From assembly GCA_002322865.1 (NCBI GenBank), contig DCOH01000003.1, forward strand, positions 12,367 to 18,689: 6,323 nucleotides of DNA, given 5' to 3'. Below the pieces are notes generated by a model. It had not been told where the DNA came from. It saw nothing but the letters and a program-made list of their open reading frames with translations, and ran no database searches. The position numbers and the translations under genes are program-made. The DNA is from Sphingobacterium sp. UBA1575. GTDB taxonomy: Bacteria; Bacteroidota; Bacteroidia; Sphingobacteriales; Sphingobacteriaceae. This document shows, one piece after another, positions 1 to 5,151 of this stretch (its first letter is position 1; each line of letters opens with the position of its first letter).

Positions 1-215
1 ATGGAACGGCTACCTATGCCCTGTGTTCCACCAAATGTTCCCAACATCATCATCATGATCAGCACGTGCATTTCATCTGTTCGGTTTGTAATTCCGTCTT
101 TTGCCTGGATGAAATCTCTCTTCCAAAAATTACCTTACCTCCAAATTTCTCCTTGCACTCCATCGCGATAAATGCGGTTGGATTATGTGATTCCTGTAAA
201 GAAAAGCAAAGCTAA
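1..215 (+). CDS. Fur-family metal-responsive transcriptional repressor, C-terminal fragment (5' end outside window)
   Basis: Reading in the frame that begins at base 3 gives 70 uninterrupted codons ending in TAA at 213-215; the start codon lies off the left edge. The fragment is the metal-binding and dimerisation domain of a Fur-family repressor. It contains YALCSTKC, a histidine cluster HHHHDQHVHF (fragment residues 15-24), a CxxC pair (Cys26/Cys29, CSVC) and a second CxxC pair near the end (Cys62/Cys65, in GLCDSC). In this family the two CxxC pairs form the structural zinc site and the His-rich segment contributes to metal sensing. Members are cytoplasmic dimers that bind operators when loaded with Fe, Zn or another cofactor. 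The wing-helix DNA-binding half is missing, so Fur, Zur and PerR subtypes cannot be told apart; three additional cysteines (Cys8, Cys12, Cys34) are notable. The ATG at base 1 is in another frame and is not the start. Family assignment is secure, specificity is open. Confidence 0.88.
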   Translation, partial: GTATYALCSTKCSQHHHHDQHVHFICSVCNSVFCLDEISLPKITLPPNFSLHSIAINAVGLCDSCKEKQS

Positions 216-240
216 CTATGCTGTTTGCATCAGGAAATTC

Positions 241-289
241 CGACTATAACTTGCTTATGGTCGCAGGATTTCTACTCTTTCGTTTTTTC
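241..289 (+). terminator. possible transcription terminator after the Fur-family gene
   Basis: Bases 241-249 (CGACTATAA) pair with 255-263 (TTATGGTCG) over 9 bp, including one T-G wobble, around a 5-base loop. The hairpin starts 25 bases after the stop codon of the Fur-family gene. A pyrimidine-rich tract follows at 268-289, but its T6 run begins only at 283, 20 bases from the stem, so this is not a textbook intrinsic terminator. Confidence 0.3.
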
Positions 290-293
290 AAAT

Positions 294-307
294 TACCCTA
301 TAATTTC
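294..307. repeat. 14-bp direct repeat, copy 1
   Basis: TACCCTATAATTTC occurs here and again, identically, at 708-721. The match ends sharply on both sides. Both copies contain a TATAAT-like core, so they could be duplicated promoter-like or regulator-binding elements. The second copy forms part of the right arm of the hairpin before rnr. No terminal inverted repeats are seen inside the 414 bases between the copies, so a simple inserted element is not supported. Confidence 0.6.
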
Positions 308-332
308 AATGCTAAAGTACAACTACATGATT

Positions 333-361
333 AAGCTAAATTTTAGCTTTTTATTTTTTAT
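333..361 (+). terminator. AT-rich palindrome followed by a T-rich run, possible weak terminator
   Basis: Bases 333-340 (AAGCTAAA) and 342-349 (TTTAGCTT) form a perfect 8-bp palindrome around one central T. As a hairpin it would be 6 bp with a 5-base loop. A T-rich run (TTTATTTTTTA type) follows directly. The stem has only two G-C pairs, so termination would be weak. It also contains two of the GCTAAA/TTTAGC motifs and may instead be a symmetric protein-binding site. Confidence 0.25.
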
Positions 362-418
362 TACTCTATTTTATAGTACTTTATACATATTTATAAAAAC
401 ATTAATTTCAATAAAATT

Positions 419-431
419 ATTTTTAGCAAAA
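419..431. repeat. 13-bp direct repeat, copy 1
   Basis: ATTTTTAGCAAAA occurs here and identically at 501-513, with start points 82 bases apart. Each copy contains the TTTAGC core that recurs through this intergenic region. The sequence is AT-rich, so chance or slippage remain possible explanations. Confidence 0.5.
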
Positions 432-459
432 TGCTTGAAAAAGTATGAAATAATTCAAC

Positions 460-541
460 ATACTGAATATCAATTATATATCCATTTATAAGCTTGTATA
501 ATTTTTAGCAAAACAAATCATAACTAATAGATATTCAGTAT
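460..541. repeat. 12-bp perfect inverted repeat with 58-base spacer
   Basis: ATACTGAATATC at 460-471 is the exact reverse complement of GATATTCAGTAT at 530-541. The second copy of the 13-bp direct repeat (501-513) lies between the arms. The left arm can also take part in a competing short hairpin, because AGTATG at 442-447 pairs with CATACT at 459-464, so two exclusive folds are possible if the region is transcribed. No function is recognised. Confidence 0.5.
501..513. repeat. 13-bp direct repeat, copy 2
   Basis: Second identical copy of ATTTTTAGCAAAA (first at 419-431), lying between the arms of the 12-bp inverted repeat. Confidence 0.5.
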
Positions 542-674
542 TTTTATATAGCTAAAACAAAGTTTAAAATAAGTAAATAATTATTTATTGAATTAGAGCA
601 AACTATCCCACTCAAAAACCGTTTATATTTTATATATTAGTTCAATAATACAGTCCTGAAAAATCAGTGTTATG

Positions 675-728
675 CTGTCTAGGAAATTTAATCGGGAACT
701 CCTTCCCTACCCTATAATTTCTAGACAG
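675..728 (+). promoter_or_regulatory. compound hairpin in the leader immediately upstream of rnr
   Basis: Bases 675-688 pair with 716-728 over 13 bp with a single bulged G at 683 (CTGTCTAG-G-AAATT against AATTTCTAGACAG). The 27-base loop contains a second, perfect hairpin, GGGAA (694-698) with TTCCC (703-707) around CTCC. The outer stem ends 21 bases before the rnr ATG. No T-run follows on either strand, so it is not an intrinsic terminator. It could be a 5' leader structure controlling stability or translation of rnr mRNA, or a long operator. Autoregulation through 5' hairpins is known for other ribonucleases such as PNPase, RNase III and RNase E, but a role here is inference. If the TATAAT at 713-718 were the real -10 element, the structure would not be transcribed. 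Confidence 0.5.
708..721. repeat. 14-bp direct repeat, copy 2
   Basis: Second exact copy of TACCCTATAATTTC (first at 294-307). This copy overlaps the loop and right arm of the rnr leader hairpin. Confidence 0.6.
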
Positions 729-749
729 ACATGGGCAAAACAATAGCAT

Positions 750-2879
750 ATGAAATCAAGAAAAGAAAATCCCTACAAAGAAGTACTCACCCAATTAATC
801 GTCGACATATTTGAAAAATCAGGCAACCAAGCACTGAACTATAAACAGGTTGCTGCGAAGCTTAACATCTCGGATTCGGATTCGAAGGTTGCTATCGCAG
901 ACATTCTTTCGGATGGCTCGAAGACCAGCCTTTTCCAACAACCGGAACGCGGCAAATTTAAATTGAGACAGCTCAATGTTTATGTGACAGGAAAGGTCGA
1001 TATGACTGCCGATGGATCAGCCTTCATCGTCCCTGATGATGAGTTTCAAAATGACATTTACGTAGCCCCTCGGAAGCTTCGTCAAGCCCTTCATGGCGAC
1101 ATTGTAAAAGTGCATATTTACGACCGTAAAAAAGGCAAGAAAAGGGAAGGTGAAATCATTGAAATTATCCGACGCGCGAAGACCGATTTCACCGGTACCA
1201 TCGATATCTCCAGCACCTATGCATTCTTCCTTCCTGATGATCGAAAAATGCTGCACGACATCTTCATTCCTCTGGACAACCTGAACGGTGCCAAGGATGG
1301 AGAGAAAGTGGTGGTCTCCATTTTGGAATGGCCAAAGAATGCAAAAAATCCGATCGGTAGAGTAAAATCGGTATTAGGAAAAAAAGGCGAGAACAATACC
1401 GAGATGAATGCAATCTTGGCAGACTTCGGTTTCCCGTTGGAGTTTCCTAAAGAGGTGGAAACGGAAGCGAACGCAATCTCCGATGTAATCAGTCAGGATG
1501 AAATTTCTAAGCGACAGGATTTCAGAAATACGACCACTTTTACGATTGACCCTGCAGACGCGAAGGACTTTGATGATGCCATTTCTTTTAAGAAATTGGA
1601 GAATGGGAATTATGAAGTGGGTGTACATATCGCTGATGTATCACATTACGTGGTTCCCGATAGCCAACTAGACAAAGAAGCTTTCGAGAGAGGAACATCG
1701 GTATATTTGGTCGACAGAGTTATTCCGATGCTGCCTGAGCGACTTTCAAACAATTTGTGTTCACTAAGGCCTAACGAAGACAAGCTTTGTTTCTCGGCCG
1801 TATTTGAGCTTGATGAAAGAGCTAATGTTTTGGATCAATGGTTCGGTAGGACGGTCATTCACTCCGACCGTCGGTTCAGTTACGAAGAAGCCCAGGAAAT
1901 CATCGAAGGTAAAGAAGATGAACTTTCAGAGCCGATTTTAAAATTGAACGAATTAGCCTACATTCTTCGTGAGCGGAAATTTAAGAGCGGAGCGATCAGT
2001 TTTGAAACGGAAGAAGTGAAGTTTCTATTGGATGATAACGGAAAACCATTGGGAGTATATACTAAAATCCGTAAGGATGCACATAAGCTGATTGAGGATT
2101 TTATGTTATTAGCGAACAGAAAAGTAGCTGAATACATAGGAAAACAAGGAAAAGGCAAAAACAAATTAACCTTTGTATATCGATTCCATGATGTTCCGAA
2201 CACAGAGACCTTGACAAGCTTTTCGCAATTTGCCTCCCGTTTTGGGCATAGGCTAAGTTTTAAATCTGATAAGGAAACAGCAAAATCCTTGAATATGATG
2301 ATGGAGCAGATCGAAGGCACCAAGGAACAGAATTTATTGACTTCCTTAGCGATCCGATCGATGGCAAAAGCTATTTATACGACCAAAAAGGCTTCCCATT
2401 ATGGATTAGCCTTTGATTATTACACGCACTTTACCTCCCCTATCCGTCGATATCCGGATGTAATGGTGCATAGGCTGCTTCAATATTACCTAGATGGAGG
2501 CAAAAAGGTGAATACCGAACATTACGAGAAAATGTCGGAACATTCTTCCCAGATGGAAAAGAAAGCCGCTGAGGCAGAAAGAGCTTCCGTGAAATATAAG
2601 CAAGCGGAGTATCTTCAGAACCAGATCGGTACGGAATACATCGGAATTATTTCCGGTGTTACAGAATGGGGTATGTATGTAGAAATTGAGGAGAACAAAT
2701 GCGAGGGCATGGTAAGGTTAAGGGATATTACCGATGATTTTTACACCTTGGATGAGAAGAATTACGCTATTATTGGTCAACGTAAGAAAAAGGTATATCA
2801 ATTGGGCGATGAGGTTCAGATCAAAGTAAAGAAGGTTGATCTGGATAAGAGACAGATCGATTTTACGTTGATTAGTTAA
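750..2879 (+). CDS. rnr: ribonuclease R (RNB-family 3'-5' exoribonuclease)
   Basis: Complete 709-residue RNase R, a processive, cytoplasmic 3'-to-5' hydrolytic exoribonuclease that degrades structured RNA, with roles in mRNA and rRNA turnover and often cold adaptation. Domains in order: a winged-helix RNase R N-terminal domain (about 8-75), two OB/cold-shock domains (about 77-140 and 146-208), the RNB catalytic domain (about 255-585) and a C-terminal S1 domain (about 626-707). The catalytic motif TIDPADAKDFDDA carries Asp267, Asp273, Asp275 and Asp276, matching the metal-binding aspartates of E. coli RNase II (201, 207, 209, 210). The conserved FTSPIRRYPD is at 561-570. The protein lacks the long basic C-terminal tail of the 813-residue E. 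coli enzyme. The start is fixed by an in-frame TAG at 744-746 just before the ATG at 750; the ATG at 731 is out of frame. There is no Shine-Dalgarno sequence, only an A-rich stretch. A hairpin-containing leader precedes it, and the gene converges on the GH89 operon. Confidence 0.97.
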   Translation: MKSRKENPYKEVLTQLIVDIFEKSGNQALNYKQVAAKLNISDSDSKVAIADILSDGSKTSLFQQPERGKFKLRQLNVYVTGKVDMTADGSAFIVPDDEFQNDIYVAPRKLRQALHGDIVKVHIYDRKKGKKREGEIIEIIRRAKTDFTGTIDISSTYAFFLPDDRKMLHDIFIPLDNLNGAKDGEKVVVSILEWPKNAKNPIGRVKSVLGKKGENNTEMNAILADFGFPLEFPKEVETEANAISDVISQDEISKRQDFRNTTTFTIDPADAKDFDDAISFKKLENGNYEVGVHIADVSHYVVPDSQLDKEAFERGTSVYLVDRVIPMLPERLSNNLCSLRPNEDKLCFSAVFELDERANVLDQWFGRTVIHSDRRFSYEEAQEIIEGKEDELSEPILKLNELAYILRERKFKSGAISFETEEVKFLLDDNGKPLGVYTKIRKDAHKLIEDFMLLANRKVAEYIGKQGKGKNKLTFVYRFHDVPNTETLTSFSQFASRFGHRLSFKSDKETAKSLNMMMEQIEGTKEQNLLTSLAIRSMAKAIYTTKKASHYGLAFDYYTHFTSPIRRYPDVMVHRLLQYYLDGGKKVNTEHYEKMSEHSSQMEKKAAEAERASVKYKQAEYLQNQIGTEYIGIISGVTEWGMYVEIEENKCEGMVRLRDITDDFYTLDEKNYAIIGQRKKKVYQLGDEVQIKVKKVDLDKRQIDFTLIS

Positions 2880-2890
2880 TTTTTATTTGA

Positions 2891-2918
2891 TCAATGGATT
2901 TCGACCTTGGTCCATTGA
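2891..2918. other. hairpin just after rnr, possible 3' end or processing structure
   Basis: TCAATGGA (2891-2898) and TCCATTGA (2911-2918) form a perfect 8-bp stem with a 12-base loop, 11 bases after the rnr stop codon. Neither strand has a T-run directly after it, so alone it is not a canonical intrinsic terminator. It may stabilise the rnr mRNA 3' end or work with the stronger hairpin at 2942-2964. Confidence 0.4.
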
Positions 2919-2933
2919 CTGGAAAAACTTTAT

Positions 2934-2964
2934 AAAAAAACGATGGCTGTCCTAGACAGCCATC
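2934..2964 (-). terminator. intrinsic terminator of the peptidase-GH89 operon (possibly bidirectional)
   Basis: GATGGCTGTC (2942-2951) and GACAGCCATC (2955-2964) form a perfect 10-bp stem with a 3-base loop. On the minus strand the hairpin comes 17 bases after the GH89 stop codon and is followed by one G and then seven T residues (complement of A7 at 2934-2940), the classic rho-independent layout. In the plus direction the stem is followed only by TCTCACTTTTA, a weaker T-tract, so it may also end rnr transcription. Confidence 0.88.
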
Positions 2965-2981
2965 TCACTTTTATATTAAAA

Positions 2982-5141
2982 TTAATTCAATATTTCTTGT
3001 TGAATTCTTTTCAAGTTTCCTTTATTGGGTTTTCCCGCTGGATAGAGATCCGCTTTCTTCGACCAATCCACCTCCATTTGATAAAATTCTGCCGGGTTTA
3101 CTGTTTTCCCCTCTAAAGCCTTGTCGACAAATAATTGCCAACGTTGTAAATACAAGGACGACAATAAACCGGACCATTCTTTATGGGCATAGTCCCTAAG
3201 CGTGGTCTTAGGATTATTATCTGGCCCCCAGAAAGTAATCTGCGCTTTTGCATTGTAAAGTGCAAGTGGAGCATCCGGTAAGCCTTTTCCAAAATCTGTG
3301 GCCTGCGACAACCAACGGTTAAGGGTAAAATACCTGTTGCTGGCCAATAATTCATCCTGGTCTTTCAACATTCCTAAAAAACGGGCTGATGTAGAACGTA
3401 TCAGAGACACATCCTTGCTTTCCATGGCCTTTACCATATTGGCATAGGCCAGGTCCGCCTTATCAGCCATTACTTGACGCAGAAAATCCACCTTATCGGT
3501 CTGGAAGGTTTCGGAATTCTTAAAATCCTTATCTGCAGCCACAAATAATTTTACAGCCTCTTTATACGCATTAATATCATAAAAACGCTTTCTTGTTCCC
3601 CAAGAGGAAACTGGGTTCACTTTCAAGGATGGTCTCGCGCAGAAAATACTTTCTGAAGGCCCCTCCTGATACAAAACCTGCCCCTTTTCATCAACAGGAC
3701 TGCTATATACCGTTTTCAAAAATCCTTTCCAAGCATCGGATACTGATTTATTTTTCTTCCCATAGCGATAGGCTGTATACGACTCTACCCATTTTTCAAG
3801 ATCAGGCTTCTGCTCATGCCAAGCCAGATCAAGCATGAAATCATAGGCAATCGGATTATTATTGATCCCCTCTGGAATAATTCCAATTCCTTTTAAAGAT
3901 TTTCCAAATTCACTATGTTTAGCTCTAAAAACTTCGTCAGCAAATCGCTGCAACCTTCCGTACAACCCGCTTTTCTCCCCAAAATTACTCACGTTTGACC
4001 AGATAAAGCTGCTGTTGTTATAGCCTCTACGACGCTCCCAATTGTTGGTATTCTCTCCAAATAGTTCAATAACCAAAGTGTTCTCTTTTTTAAGACCATC
4101 TAAAATCTTATCCGAAGGGTTGTTTTGCCAACCTTGTAAAACCCAGGTACTGTTTGGGAAGTTTTTCTGCATCTGATTTTGCACAGCACGTGCCACTGCA
4201 GGCACATCTACTCCATTGGTTTTGCCACCTTCATGGAAGGGTTCACCACCAAAATAGTGGATATCCGATCCATACAGCTTTTTCAACTCCGCATAATAAA
4301 TGTCAGCGATTTGCTCAAAAATGTTATAGGTTGGAACTACTATTGCCGGTCTCTGGAATTCCGTAAACACCCAGTTACCTTGGTCGATGACATTTGCAGT
4401 AGGGATTTTTTGTTTTAGATCATGCGGAACCATACCATAAAAACCCTGCAAAATAGGTTCAATTCCCAACTCCTTCATTCTTGCCAGAATTTTCTGTTGC
4501 AATACCACTTGTTGTTGCATCATTTCCAGGCTGATTGGCCCACCCCAACCTTCCAGATTCCCCATCAACCACCAAGCAGTAAAAGCAGGACCAGGAATAA
4601 AAGCAATCGCTTCTTTCTCTGTATAACCTAATTTTAATAAGGTATTGTACCAGACCATTTCGGTTCCCACCGGAGCTAACATAATATTAACGCCATTCAA
4701 TGCCATCCAATCCAATTCTTTTTCCCAATCTTTCCAGGTGTAGAAACTGAATGAATAATTGATGGTACAATAATTCAAGGCATACCGATAAGGTACAAAG
4801 GAATTCTTCTGAACTACAGCATTAGTTGGCGGTAGTTTTTTGAGGGATTCCACTTGGTTCCCCATATGGGAAATACTTTGATGGGCATAATGTTTCACAT
4901 ACCAGTCTAATCCCCTGGATGCGGCACTTGTGCTGGAGGCTTGGATGTAAAGTTTGTTGTTTTTCACCTCTAAGGTAAAGCCATCTTGGTTTTCTGAATT
5001 AAGCTTGGAAATAACAAGCTTATTTTTTAACCAAGGGAATTGACGCGCTGCTAGGGCATGTACAGCTTCAAATTGTTGCGCGAAGGCGTTTAAGCTTATA
5101 AAAAGCAAAAACATAGAGAAAAATCCTATTCTCGATTTCAT
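2982..5141 (-). CDS. secreted alpha-N-acetylglucosaminidase, glycoside hydrolase family 89
   Basis: Complete 719-residue GH89 enzyme of the NAGLU type, which removes terminal alpha-linked N-acetylglucosamine by a retaining mechanism. Human NAGLU acts on heparan sulfate; clostridial GH89 acts on alpha-GlcNAc of mucin-type glycans. A signal peptide is evident (Lys/Arg n-region, hydrophobic 5-18, AFA before Gln22) with no lipobox Cys, so a periplasmic or exported soluble protein is expected. Domains: NAGLU N-terminal domain (about 24-105), TIM barrel (about 115-440), all-helical C-terminal domain (about 445-719). Family motifs include NYCTINYSF (123-131), DWMALNG (144-150), GPAFTAW (184-190), GEPFHEGG (299-306), PEGINNN (423-429) and FWGPDNN (637-643). 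Glu304 and Glu424 match by motif the human catalytic pair Glu316 (acid/base) and Glu446 (nucleophile). No carbohydrate-binding domain is attached, unlike the large clostridial homologue. The ATG lies 10 bases after the stop codon of the upstream peptidase gene, without a Shine-Dalgarno sequence, suggesting co-transcription and perhaps translational coupling. The natural substrate is not determined. Confidence 0.95.
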   Translation of the reverse strand: MKSRIGFFSMFLLFISLNAFAQQFEAVHALAARQFPWLKNKLVISKLNSENQDGFTLEVKNNKLYIQASSTSAASRGLDWYVKHYAHQSISHMGNQVESLKKLPPTNAVVQKNSFVPYRYALNYCTINYSFSFYTWKDWEKELDWMALNGVNIMLAPVGTEMVWYNTLLKLGYTEKEAIAFIPGPAFTAWWLMGNLEGWGGPISLEMMQQQVVLQQKILARMKELGIEPILQGFYGMVPHDLKQKIPTANVIDQGNWVFTEFQRPAIVVPTYNIFEQIADIYYAELKKLYGSDIHYFGGEPFHEGGKTNGVDVPAVARAVQNQMQKNFPNSTWVLQGWQNNPSDKILDGLKKENTLVIELFGENTNNWERRRGYNNSSFIWSNVSNFGEKSGLYGRLQRFADEVFRAKHSEFGKSLKGIGIIPEGINNNPIAYDFMLDLAWHEQKPDLEKWVESYTAYRYGKKNKSVSDAWKGFLKTVYSSPVDEKGQVLYQEGPSESIFCARPSLKVNPVSSWGTRKRFYDINAYKEAVKLFVAADKDFKNSETFQTDKVDFLRQVMADKADLAYANMVKAMESKDVSLIRSTSARFLGMLKDQDELLASNRYFTLNRWLSQATDFGKGLPDAPLALYNAKAQITFWGPDNNPKTTLRDYAHKEWSGLLSSLYLQRWQLFVDKALEGKTVNPAEFYQMEVDWSKKADLYPAGKPNKGNLKRIQQEILN

Positions 5142-5151
5142 GTGTTAGTGT

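Larger units (their letters stand above)
216..749. other. AT-rich, repeat-containing intergenic region between the Fur-family gene and rnr
   Basis: This 534-base stretch holds no gene I can support. Bases 301-660 are about 19 % G+C by direct count (69 of 360), far below the flanking coding DNA. The region contains two weak terminator-like hairpins (241-289 and 333-361), a 14-bp direct repeat (294-307 and 708-721), a 13-bp direct repeat (419-431 and 501-513), a 12-bp inverted repeat (460-471 and 530-541), six copies of GCTAAA/TTTAGC between 311 and 556, and a compound hairpin just before rnr (675-728). The promoter of rnr should lie here. I see no convincing Bacteroidetes promoter (TTTG near -33 with TAnnTTTG near -7); TATATTTT at 624-631 and TATAAT at 713-718 are only partial matches without a matching upstream element. 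No tRNA or recognisable RNA family is seen. Confidence 0.7.

Noticed and set aside
1..171. Reading frame beginning with the ATG at base 1
   Set aside because: It is out of frame with the clear Fur-family coding sequence over the same bases, and its own translation resembles nothing.
206..228. Small hairpin overlapping the stop codon of the Fur-family gene (GCAAA with TTTGC)
   Set aside because: It has only five base pairs plus a bulged two-pair extension and no T-run after it, so it is too weak to call.
225..491. 88-codon plus-strand reading frame from TTG (or 60 codons from ATG at 309) with a hydrophobic stretch
   Set aside because: It lies in 19 % G+C DNA, where Phe/Ile/Leu/Tyr/Lys-rich frames arise by chance. 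It has no ribosome-binding signal, no recognisable family, and runs through several repeats. A small membrane protein cannot be excluded but is not supported.
713..718. TATAAT as the rnr promoter -10 box
   Set aside because: There is no TTG-like element at suitable spacing upstream, and Bacteroidetes promoters use TAnnTTTG rather than TATAAT, so it was left as a partial match only.
731..802. Short reading frame from the ATG at 731, overlapping the start of rnr
   Set aside because: It is about two dozen codons, out of frame with rnr, and has no recognisable features. The rnr start at 750 is fixed by the in-frame TAG at 744-746.
1017..2323. Minus-strand reading frames inside rnr (1017-1256, 1374-1628, 1958-2323)
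   Set aside because: They are antisense to a fully supported RNase R gene, show no protein family features, and are typical shadow frames.
3113..4631. Reading frames on both strands overlapping the GH89 gene (3113-3355, 3593-3838, 4154-4366, 4179-4418, 4422-4631)
   Set aside because: They overlap a complete, motif-confirmed GH89 coding sequence and show no independent coding evidence.
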